Made by a program: the position numbers and the translations under genes. This document shows, piece after piece, positions 28,787 through 37,143 of a stretch of 63,326 bases of DNA. The notes under the pieces are model-generated. The model made no database searches. It worked only from the letters and a program-made list of their open reading frames with translations, and was not told the origin of the DNA. Position 1 is the first letter of the stretch. Every line of letters begins with the position of its first letter. Source of the DNA: an uncultured Bacilli bacterium (lineage in GTDB: Bacteria; Bacillota_I; Bacilli_A; RFN20; CAG-449); assembly GCA_947595215.1 (NCBI GenBank), contig CANQEO010000006.1:1-63326 (forward strand), in the 5' to 3' direction.

Positions 28787-30958
28787 ATGAAATTAAAAAA
28801 TGTAATAACGAGGATAAATTTTAAAATTTTATTATGTATAACAATAACAATAGCGATATTGTTGTTATCATTGGTTTTTGAACGTTCTTTTTATCGTATT
28901 TGGGAATCGTTAAAAGATTTTGGACTTAGTATTTATTATTATTTTTGTGAACTTTTTAAAATTGATCGAGTGACAGAACCAACGATTAATTTTATTGGGC
29001 AGTATGATTTAGTGAATGATCCATTTAGTTTCATTTCTTTTGAATTTTTAAAAGCTTATTTAAGCTTAAGTTTTTCAAGCATTATTAATTTGCAATCATT
29101 AAAAGTTTTTTTAGCTTCCAGCGGAAATTTGTTATCTGATTTTTTGAAACTAATGTTAATTGTTTTACCATTGTTAATTATTTTTGTTTTTCTTTACAAA
29201 AATTATTTTAGTAGCAATGAAAAAGCGATTAATTCTGATTCACGGCCATTGAAGATTTATAAGTTCGTTAAATTTAAAATAGTAGATCAAATTGTTTATT
29301 TCTTTGAAGATTTTATGGTTTATTTAAAGGATCATCGTTATTTTTATAAAATCTGGATTGCAATTTTATTGTTTTATTTTAACTTTTATTCAGTTTTAAT
29401 TGAATTAATCGCTTTTTATTTATATTTTGTTTTTTCTTTCGACTTCGGCGGTGTTTTTATGCAATTCTATAAATTGATTCTTGATTTGTTACCACTATTT
29501 AGATTTGTTCCGTTACCTATATGGATTATTATAGGTGTTTTGTTCTTTAATCGATTTCGGAAAAAAATTGCTTATAAAATATTGATGCATCATGAGATGA
29601 TGAATCGAGGTTTAATTAATGAGCTAGGATTGTCATCGTTGATATGTTCACCTATGGGTAAAGGCAAGACTACTTTATTGACGGATATTGGACTTTCTCA
29701 ATCAATAATGTTTCGTGATGTCGCATTTCAAAAGCTTTTAGAAAATGATTTGAAATTTCCTAATTTTACTTTTTCTGTTTTTGAAAAAGAAATAAAGCGA
29801 GCTATAAGCGATCATGAAATCTATAATTTGGCTACTTGCGAAAAGTGGATCAAATTGAAAGAATCAGAGTTTAAAAAAAGCGGAAATTTGTTTGATTACG
29901 ATTATTTAAGATATGGTCTTTATTATTACGACGGGTGCAAAGAAATTTCTATTTTTGAAATGCTTAATAATTATGTTAAATTGTTTTTTATTTATGCGAT
30001 GGAATCTAGCTTGATGATTACTAATTACTCTGTTCGTGAAGATAATGTATTAGATGACATCGGATTTTTTCCTCGATGGCATAGTGATTTTTTTAGTAGT
30101 AATCCAGAATATATGGAAGCTTATTCCAGGCACTCTCATATTCTAGATTTTGATATGCTCCGTTTAGGTAAAACAGTTGTTGAAAATAATAAATATCGTG
30201 ACGCATTTGAATTTGGTGTAGTATTAATCACCGAAGGCGGAAAAGAACGAGGGAATATGCTCGATAATCGAGGAGTTAAAAAAGATTCGGAAAATGCGAA
30301 TCAGTTAAACGATTTGTTTAACTCTTGGTTAAAGATGGTCCGACATAGTGCAACGGTCGATAATTATCCGTTTGTGAAAGTTATCTTTGATGAACAAAGG
30401 CCAGAATCATTAGGGGCTGACGCACGTGAAGTTTGCGAAAAGATCATTTTTATCGAAGAGAAAAAAGCAACGCAGACTCCATTGATGTTGTTTGGGCTGG
30501 AGACAATGATTTATGATTTTTTTAATGAACGTTTAAGTAATATTTATTCTAATTATCGTTATTATCGCGGTGATAACACTTTGTTTATGTATTTATTAAA
30601 AAGCCTGTGGTCTAAATATTCACATTATTATGAACGTTTAAAAAATGTTTTTAGCTATCACAAATTGATTTTGTCTAGTCAAAAAGGAACTCTGGACGGA
30701 ACTGTTGGATCTAGTAAGTATTATATTAGTCATAAAAAGATCTATTCTAAGAGATTTGCAACTAATGCTTTTAATGATTATTTTATGCAAAAATCGATAT
30801 TGTCGGAAATCGGATTAAATGACATTCCAGAGTTTGAAAGTGAATCTGCAACGCTTGAAGAACTAGCAAGTGAAAATTCGTATTTTATTCGTGAACTGAT
30901 AAGAATCAGAAGTGAGCAAAATAAAAATATGAATAATCAAGAAAAAGATGAAATATGA
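28787..30958 (+). CDS. Multi-TM P-loop ATPase, FtsK/HerA superfamily-like (Zot/pI-like or DNA-translocase-like)
   Basis: N-terminal TM helices, Walker A SPMGKGKTTL, FGVVLITEGGKERGN, then RHSATVDNYPFVKVIFDEQRPESLGADAREVCEKIIFIEE; ATG 28787 with SD-like GGCGGTGG. Confidence 0.75.
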   Translation: MKLKNVITRINFKILLCITITIAILLLSLVFERSFYRIWESLKDFGLSIYYYFCELFKIDRVTEPTINFIGQYDLVNDPFSFISFEFLKAYLSLSFSSIINLQSLKVFLASSGNLLSDFLKLMLIVLPLLIIFVFLYKNYFSSNEKAINSDSRPLKIYKFVKFKIVDQIVYFFEDFMVYLKDHRYFYKIWIAILLFYFNFYSVLIELIAFYLYFVFSFDFGGVFMQFYKLILDLLPLFRFVPLPIWIIIGVLFFNRFRKKIAYKILMHHEMMNRGLINELGLSSLICSPMGKGKTTLLTDIGLSQSIMFRDVAFQKLLENDLKFPNFTFSVFEKEIKRAISDHEIYNLATCEKWIKLKESEFKKSGNLFDYDYLRYGLYYYDGCKEISIFEMLNNYVKLFFIYAMESSLMITNYSVREDNVLDDIGFFPRWHSDFFSSNPEYMEAYSRHSHILDFDMLRLGKTVVENNKYRDAFEFGVVLITEGGKERGNMLDNRGVKKDSENANQLNDLFNSWLKMVRHSATVDNYPFVKVIFDEQRPESLGADAREVCEKIIFIEEKKATQTPLMLFGLETMIYDFFNERLSNIYSNYRYYRGDNTLFMYLLKSLWSKYSHYYERLKNVFSYHKLILSSQKGTLDGTVGSSKYYISHKKIYSKRFATNAFNDYFMQKSILSEIGLNDIPEFESESATLEELASENSYFIRELIRIRSEQNKNMNNQEKDEI

Positions 30959-30988
30959 AATGTCTTTTTTCGAGCTTAAACCGCACAC

Positions 30989-31071
30989 AACTCACAGCAG
31001 TCGCTGTCAAGCGGCAAGTAAAACGATACGCCGTTAGGGCAACGCTTGACAGCTTAAGACTGCTGTGAGTT
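30989..31071. repeat. Long two-segment hairpin, candidate origin or packaging signal
   Basis: AACTCACAGCAGTC/GACTGCTGTGAGTT (14 bp) and GCTGTCAAGCG/CGCTTGACAGC (11 bp), 29-nt loop, 4-nt bulge. Confidence 0.9.
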
Positions 31072-31076
31072 ATAAT
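31046..31076 (+). promoter_or_regulatory. Putative promoter overlapping the hairpin right arm
   Basis: TTGACA (31046-31051), 19-nt spacer, TATAAT (31071-31076). Confidence 0.45.
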
Positions 31077-31302
31077 ACAAAAGGCGCGAAAAGACAAAAG
31101 TAAAAAAGAAAAGAAGAACCTAAAAAGATGTAAGTCGAGTAAAAGCTCCATGTGGTTATGGGGAGGAGTGAGGTCCTTAGGTAGACTTAAAAAAAGAGCC
31201 ATTAGCCAAAAATACTTGACTAATAGCAAAAGATTTTTTAAAATAAAATCACTTCTTTAAGGTTATTCTAATTGAATTCTTAAAGAAAGTGATTATTACT
31301 TT

Positions 31303-31341
31303 AGAGCCGTTGATGGTGAGTGTGAGAACGGCTCTTTTTTT
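31303..31341 (+). terminator. Terminator hairpin
   Basis: AGAGCCGTT/AACGGCTCT + T-run; structural counterpart with changed base pair at 60224-60256. Confidence 0.8.
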
Positions 31342-31363
31342 AATCTTTTTCTTTTTCATCTTA

Positions 31364-31476
31364 GGTTCTCCTTTCAATAAGGGTAAAAACAAACAAAATT
31401 AGATTAGGTTGTCAATATATCTGTTTGTATTTACGGCCTCATCTAATTTTGTATAATCCTAAAAAAAAGGAGAACC
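31364..31476. repeat. Nested long inverted repeat in element right end
   Basis: GGTTCTCCTTT/AAAGGAGAACC outer; AAAATTAGATTAGG/CCTCATCTAATTTT (13 of 14) inner. Confidence 0.75.
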
Positions 31477-31489
31477 GAAAAAGGAAAAG

Positions 31490-31561
31490 ATGGAACAGTC
31501 TAAGGGCAATAAAATGAAATGTGGAGCGTATGAAATACAAATTAATATTAATCGAAAATAA
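31490..31561 (+). CDS. Possible 23-codon mini-ORF
   Basis: TATAAT at ~31452, GGAAAAG SD-like, ATG GAA CAG...CGA AAA TAA (MEQSKGNKMKCGAYEIQININRK), followed by terminator. Confidence 0.3.
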   Translation: MEQSKGNKMKCGAYEIQININRK

Positions 31562-31605
31562 AAAAATAAGGGCAGAAGCGGTTTAGCGGCCCTTATTTTT
31601 TTTCG
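31557..31605 (+). terminator. Terminator hairpin
   Basis: AAATAAGGGC...GCCCTTATTTTTTTT; also found inverted at ~59180-59226. Confidence 0.8.
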
Positions 31606-31682
31606 ATTAGCGAAAAAATTTTTTTAAATATCCGTCAACTGAATATATCGTATGTTAATTTTTTTTGAGGTGGTAAAAATGT

Positions 31683-31958
31683 ATGTTTACTGGCAGAAAT
31701 ATCCGTAGTAAGAACGAGATATTAGTTTATATGATAATCGAATTACTTGTAGAAGGCTTTTTAGATCCACAGGAATTAAGAAATCAGTTTAATATAACAT
31801 CGTTGACACTATATAGATATATGTCGCTTATTAAGAATGTAATATTTGATTTCGATTATCACTATATTGATGTTTACTATGATCGTAAAGTTAAGATTTA
31901 TAGATGTAAATTTCTCACAAACTATCACTTCATGGATAGCGAAAAAAACGTTTTGTAA
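31683..31958 (+). CDS. Small helix-turn-helix protein, putative regulator/excisionase
   Basis: VYMIIELLVEGFLDPQELRNQFNITSLTLYRYMSLI HTH-like; abuts attR. Confidence 0.5.
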   Translation: MFTGRNIRSKNEILVYMIIELLVEGFLDPQELRNQFNITSLTLYRYMSLIKNVIFDFDYHYIDVYYDRKVKIYRCKFLTNYHFMDSEKNVL

Positions 31959-31997
31959 TCAATAGGTTGGCGGTTCGATTCCGTTTGTCGGCACCAT
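31952..31997 (+). repeat. attR, 46-bp direct repeat
   Basis: Identical to 20903-20948. Confidence 0.95.
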
Positions 31998-32080
31998 GAT
32001 GTATGATTAGCCCTATAAAATGGGCTTTTTTCTTTATACTATACGAGTAAATTGATACTTGTTGATACTGCTTCTGCTAT

Positions 32081-34345
32081 CTATTTAAGATTTTGATTTT
32101 CTAAAGTTTTTTCAAATCCTCTCCATGGATCTTTTTTTAGCCGCGATTCTATATTGAAATAAGTAATATCATCTGGAGCTATCTTATTTAGCTCATTCCA
32201 AGATATAGGTGCTGACACACTCGCGTTTTCTTTAGCACGAAGCGAATAAGGGGCAACACTTGTAGCGCCTTTTTTATTTCGCAACCAATCAACGAATATT
32301 TTTCCTTTTCTCGCACTTTTTTTATTATTAGTGGTATATCGATCCGGATATTTATTTTCCATAAGTAAAGCAACATCTTTAGCAAAAGACGAAAACTTAG
32401 ACCAACTATTACACGATAATGGAACTACGACATGATATCCCTTACCACCACTCGTCTTCAAAAAAGATTTTAGATTAAAATCATCTAGTATTTTTTTTAA
32501 ATCTTTAACACCTTGACGAATAGTATTTATTGACAACCCTTCATCAGGATCTAAGTCAAAGACCATATAGTTTGGTTTTGTTAATTTATTATAGAAGTTT
32601 GCCCACACATGAAATTCAATAGTACCATTCTGTACTTCATTAATAAGACCATTTAATGAAGTGATAGCAAAATATTCTTTTTTATTGTTTTCTTCTTTGA
32701 TATTGAAAATTTTTATTCCCGCGATTTTTTTCTCGGGATGTTTTTTTATATATCCTAAAGTGATGTTTTCATGACAGCGATAAACAGAAAGTGGGCGATT
32801 ACTGATTAAAGGCAACATTTTTTCGCTTACCATTCGATAATAATCCACAATATTTTGCTTTGTAATTTTTAATTTAGGATAAACTATACGATCCGGAGAA
32901 GTTATTTCTATAATATTATCTTTTGCTAAGTTTTTTAAATCTTTATCATAACGTATTCCCTTATAACTAGCTTGTCTTAATAACCCGCTTGATGTGAGTT
33001 CGGCAAATTCAATCTCTGCAAATAAAGAAGGTTTTAAAAATATTACATTTTTATCAATCTTAGTAGTTGATATAAATGATGGTTTTTTAACAGCTAATGC
33101 TTTAAATTTTTTTAATAGATCTTGATGATTCTTAATTCCGGTACCAACTTTACCTCGATATTTTAATGCACCATTTTCGTATTGAGCTAGTAACAATGAT
33201 TTTATCTTTTCTTTTTCAACCATTGAAAGATTATATCCTACAATATAATACTCATCACTTTTACGACATTTAAGTTTAATCCAGTTACCGCTACGACGAC
33301 CTAAATATTGTGAATCTTTTTTCTTACCGATTATCCCCTCTAGGTTTAGTTTTTCGGCTTTTTCGAAAAATACTTTCCCATCGCCTTCAATATGTTCACT
33401 ATATACAATAGAATTTAATTTTTTATGTTTATTAAAAAGTGATTTAAGCAATTTTTTTCTTTTAATTAACTCGTATCCTCTCAAATCTTTTCCATCTAAA
33501 GCAATCAAATCAAAAACAACATAAGTTAAATCATTTCTTTTATGTTTAATCGATTCCTGTAATGCGCTAAAATCACTTTTCCCGTTATCGTCGCACTTTA
33601 TTACTTCACCATCTAAAATCATGACTCTACTATTTGAAAATTCTAGTAATTCTTTTGAAATACTAGCAAATTTATCAGTGTAATCTTGTTTATTGCGAGT
33701 CAACATTTTTATTTTATTCTTTTCTATTATAGTAACTATTCTATAACCATCGTACTTTATTTCATATAGCCAACCATTTTCAGATGGAATCTCTTCAGAT
33801 AATAACGCCAATTCTACACTAAATGATGAAAATGGATTTGTGTATTTGATATTATTTATAGTGGTTTTATTTTTAATCATAGATTCTTTTTCTTTTATGA
33901 TGAGCCAGTTTTTTTCATCCATTCTGACTAATGCATATTTGCCTTTAACTTTACTCCCAAATAATTCAAATTTGATCATTCCTTCTTTTAAGCCATTATT
34001 TATAGGTGTTAAAGGCTCCCATAAACCTTGGTCGTAAATCTCTACTATTCCAGCACCATATTCCCCTTCAGGAATTTCTCCTTCAAAATCTTTGTAATCG
34101 TAAGGATGATCTTCTACTCTTATAGCAAGTCTTTTATCTTTTGGATTAGATGCTAATCCCTTAGGTATCGCCCAACTTAAAAGCACACCACGCCATTCAA
34201 GTCTAAAATCATAATGCTCACGTTTAGAAAAATGATGTTGAATGACAAAAATTCTTTTCTTACTACTTTTTACAATTTTTCCCAAAGGTTCTTTTGTTTT
34301 GGCAAAATCTCTTTTGCTTTTATATTTATGCAATCTCATATTCAT
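32081..34345 (-). CDS. ligD: ATP-dependent DNA ligase LigD (phosphoesterase-ligase-polymerase)
   Basis: PE domain FVIQHHFSKREHYDFRLEWRGVLLSWAIPKG; ligase WLYEIKYDGYRI and DGEVIKCD; primase-pol FDLDPDEGLS and KTSGGKGYHVVVPL. Confidence 0.95.
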   Translation of the reverse strand: MNMRLHKYKSKRDFAKTKEPLGKIVKSSKKRIFVIQHHFSKREHYDFRLEWRGVLLSWAIPKGLASNPKDKRLAIRVEDHPYDYKDFEGEIPEGEYGAGIVEIYDQGLWEPLTPINNGLKEGMIKFELFGSKVKGKYALVRMDEKNWLIIKEKESMIKNKTTINNIKYTNPFSSFSVELALLSEEIPSENGWLYEIKYDGYRIVTIIEKNKIKMLTRNKQDYTDKFASISKELLEFSNSRVMILDGEVIKCDDNGKSDFSALQESIKHKRNDLTYVVFDLIALDGKDLRGYELIKRKKLLKSLFNKHKKLNSIVYSEHIEGDGKVFFEKAEKLNLEGIIGKKKDSQYLGRRSGNWIKLKCRKSDEYYIVGYNLSMVEKEKIKSLLLAQYENGALKYRGKVGTGIKNHQDLLKKFKALAVKKPSFISTTKIDKNVIFLKPSLFAEIEFAELTSSGLLRQASYKGIRYDKDLKNLAKDNIIEITSPDRIVYPKLKITKQNIVDYYRMVSEKMLPLISNRPLSVYRCHENITLGYIKKHPEKKIAGIKIFNIKEENNKKEYFAITSLNGLINEVQNGTIEFHVWANFYNKLTKPNYMVFDLDPDEGLSINTIRQGVKDLKKILDDFNLKSFLKTSGGKGYHVVVPLSCNSWSKFSSFAKDVALLMENKYPDRYTTNNKKSARKGKIFVDWLRNKKGATSVAPYSLRAKENASVSAPISWNELNKIAPDDITYFNIESRLKKDPWRGFEKTLENQNLK

Positions 34346-34424
34346 AAATTTAGTATTAAAGATTTATCATCAGATATTCAGTATAAAGAATAATTTTTTT
34401 GAGAAACTATAAATGAGGTTTAAT

Positions 34425-35240
34425 ATGGCTTATAGTTTTAAAAGTAATTTAAGTTTTGGATTTGTTTATATCCCAATCACATTGCATCTAATTGTTAAAG
34501 AAAATACCCCCTCTTTTAAACTTTTTGATAAAAAAACTAAATCCAAGATACAGTATAAAAAAACATGTGATGATTGCGCCGGACGAGAAGTTTCTAATCA
34601 GAATATCGTTAAAGGATACGAATACTCAGACGGAAAATATGTTTTATTTAATGATGAGGATTTCGAAAAGATAAAAACACAACGCGATAAAAACATTAAC
34701 TTAGATCAATTTATAAATATTGAAGAAGTAGATCCAATTTGGTATAAAAAATCTTATTATATCGTTCCTACAAGTTCCGATAAAGCTTATAATTTATTAG
34801 TTAAGGCAATGGAACAAGAAAAAAAAGCTGGTATAGGTAAAACTGTATTAGGATCTAAAGAATCAATAGTTCTAGTACGCGCTAAAGATGGAGTACTGAT
34901 TTTATCAACTCTATATTTTAAAGATGAAATTAAAGATATTCCTTATAACAAAGAAAGTATAAGTGTTACTACATCAGAATTAAAAATTGCCAAAATGATC
35001 ATTAAAGAGATGGTCTCACCATTTAAACCAGAACAATACCATGATGAATATAATAAAAAAATTCAAGATGCGATAAAGAAAAAGATTAAAGGTCAAAAAA
35101 TTGTTACACCAAAAGAAAAAAGACAAAACCAAATCACCGATTTAATGAAAGCATTAAAAACTAGTTTGGATGACATTAATAAAGGCAAAAAAGCAAAACC
35201 TACTTCTAAAAAGAAAATTTCGCCAAATAATTTTGCATAA
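34425..35240 (+). CDS. ku: Ku protein (NHEJ)
   Basis: SFKSNLSFGFVYIPITLHLIV...KYVLFNDEDFEKI; Lys-rich tail; divergent from ligD. Confidence 0.93.
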   Translation: MAYSFKSNLSFGFVYIPITLHLIVKENTPSFKLFDKKTKSKIQYKKTCDDCAGREVSNQNIVKGYEYSDGKYVLFNDEDFEKIKTQRDKNINLDQFINIEEVDPIWYKKSYYIVPTSSDKAYNLLVKAMEQEKKAGIGKTVLGSKESIVLVRAKDGVLILSTLYFKDEIKDIPYNKESISVTTSELKIAKMIIKEMVSPFKPEQYHDEYNKKIQDAIKKKIKGQKIVTPKEKRQNQITDLMKALKTSLDDINKGKKAKPTSKKKISPNNFA

Positions 35241-35330
35241 AAAATAGAAATATTAAAATAACTTTTGTGTTCGATAATTATCTATGTGTTTTTCTTATGA
35301 AATTCTCTGATTAATAAAAAAATCTAGAAG

Positions 35331-35609
35331 TCAAATGCTAGATTTTTGGTTTGTTTTTTGACTATTATAGGCTTCAACAACCGCTTTAGATAACTGATCC
35401 GCACATGATGTTCCTTTGCGACCACAGTTTATTCCTGATAGTTTTTTTTCAATTTCAGAAACAGTCATTCCTTCAACTAAACGTGGAACAGCTTGCAAAT
35501 TTCCTGGGCATCCCCCATCTAAGAATTGAACATTAGTGACAACATCTCCATTCAATGTAATTTTGATTCTACGCGCACATGTATTTTTAGTTGTATAAAT
35601 ATAATCCAT
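35331..35609 (-). CDS. TSCPD-domain protein
   Basis: DGGCPGNLQAVPRLVEGM...INCGRKGTSCADQLSKAV. Confidence 0.85.
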   Translation of the reverse strand: MDYIYTTKNTCARRIKITLNGDVVTNVQFLDGGCPGNLQAVPRLVEGMTVSEIEKKLSGINCGRKGTSCADQLSKAVVEAYNSQKTNQKSSI

Positions 35610-35833
35610 GTATGTACTCCTTTATTGCTTTAATAACTAATTTAGTTTATATTATTTTATCATTTAAGATTTACTTTGTCGATATCAATGCTTGATGCCA
35701 AATATAAATGATTAAAATTTACCAAAAATATAACTTTTTTCTCAATATGCAAGATTTACTTGCAGTTTTTCCAATTGACAATTGGTACTTTTCAAGCAAA
35801 TAATTAGATATACTTTTTTCGAGGTGATAAAAA

Positions 35834-36313
35834 ATGACATTGGGTCAAAATATTGCGGCAGCAAGGAAAAGAAATAATATGTCCCAAGAAGATTTGGCAA
35901 ACTCTTTAGATGTCTCAAGACAATCGATAAGCCTATGGGAGACAGATCAAACAATTCCTACTTTAGATAAGTTAGAGACCATTTGCAACCTTTTTAATGT
36001 TACTATGGATTCCTTAATGGGACGCACTTTATTGCAAGAAATTAATTATAGAGCGATGCATAGCGATGGCTATGAAGAAAGAAAGAAAAATCATTCATTA
36101 GATAAAACTTCATTTATCTTTGCTCTTATTTCTTTAATTACTTGGGTAACCGGTTTTTTCGGTCTTATTACTACACTTATTGGTATAATTCTAGCTATAT
36201 GCTCATTGAAAAACAAGCAAAGCCGCTATTCCCCTTACACACTTGCGTTTTGCATAGTTTTCTTTTTTGCAAGCATTATAGCGATGACTAGCAACTATAT
36301 TAAATTATTTTAG
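35834..36313 (+). CDS. XRE-family regulator with C-terminal TM helices
   Basis: GQNIAAARKRNNMSQEDLANSLDVSRQSISLWETDQTIPTLDKL + two TM segments. Confidence 0.88.
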   Translation: MTLGQNIAAARKRNNMSQEDLANSLDVSRQSISLWETDQTIPTLDKLETICNLFNVTMDSLMGRTLLQEINYRAMHSDGYEERKKNHSLDKTSFIFALISLITWVTGFFGLITTLIGIILAICSLKNKQSRYSPYTLAFCIVFFFASIIAMTSNYIKLF

Positions 36314-36325
36314 GAGGTATAAACT

Positions 36326-37111
36326 ATGAAAAAATATAAAATTTTATTTGCTTTATTCGCAATTATTTCATTATCATCATGCGAAAATAATAGTGGCGAA
36401 GCAGGGCAATATTCTAACAATATACCTTCACAAAATCCAGGTGGTGAAAATGTTGATGGCAACAATGTTGTAGTCGATACTAATCACAAAATTATTTATA
36501 CTGTTACTTATAGCATTCAATGCGAAAATATTTCTACCATTATAAAAGAAATCAATACCAATCTTTACACTCTTGGTGGATATATCTCATCTTCACGACA
36601 AGAAAGTAATTATTATGCAAATTTTGTGTATAAAATACCGACAGAAAAATTAAATGAAATGCTTGACTTTATCGATGGAAATGATGGTGTAGATAGTAAA
36701 ACTGTCACCACTGAAGATATAACTTCTAGCTATGATAAATTAAAAGCGGAAATAGAAACCTTAGAAGCTTCTAAAGAGGCCTACCAGAATATGCTTAAAA
36801 ACGATAATTTAAATGTATCAGAAATTGTAACAATAACTAACCGTATTGAAGAGATAGATACTAGATTAAAAACATTATATGGACAATTGAATAATTATGA
36901 TAATTTACTTGATTACTCCACTATAAATATTACGTACACTACGAAAACACAAGGATATGAAGAAGGTTTCTTATCAAACTATGGTAGTTTCTTGTTAGCA
37001 ATTGGACAATTAATCGTATCATTTATTGCCTATTGCGCTCCTTTTCTTATCGTTGCCGGATTAGTCTCGTTAATTATCTTTATAGTAAAAAAGAAGAAAA
37101 ATGCAAACTAG
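36326..37111 (+). CDS. DUF4349-like lipoprotein
   Basis: Lipobox SLSSCEN, coiled-coil region, C-terminal TM. Confidence 0.75.
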   Translation: MKKYKILFALFAIISLSSCENNSGEAGQYSNNIPSQNPGGENVDGNNVVVDTNHKIIYTVTYSIQCENISTIIKEINTNLYTLGGYISSSRQESNYYANFVYKIPTEKLNEMLDFIDGNDGVDSKTVTTEDITSSYDKLKAEIETLEASKEAYQNMLKNDNLNVSEIVTITNRIEEIDTRLKTLYGQLNNYDNLLDYSTINITYTTKTQGYEEGFLSNYGSFLLAIGQLIVSFIAYCAPFLIVAGLVSLIIFIVKKKKNAN

Positions 37112-37143
37112 CATTTTTCTTCTTTTAATTTAAATTGTTTTTG

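Larger units (their letters stand above)
20903..31997. mobile_element. tRNA-Thr-integrated element, ~11.1 kb, probably defective; filamentous-phage-like or AICE-like
   Basis: 46-bp direct repeat of the tRNA-Thr 3' part at both ends, tyrosine recombinase next to attL, coherent + strand gene block, non-coding origin-like region at right end. Confidence 0.9.

Noticed and set aside
30906-31229. 107-aa antisense ORF
   Set aside because: Runs through the long hairpin and purine-rich non-coding region; composition follows the inverted repeats, no SD or recognisable domain.
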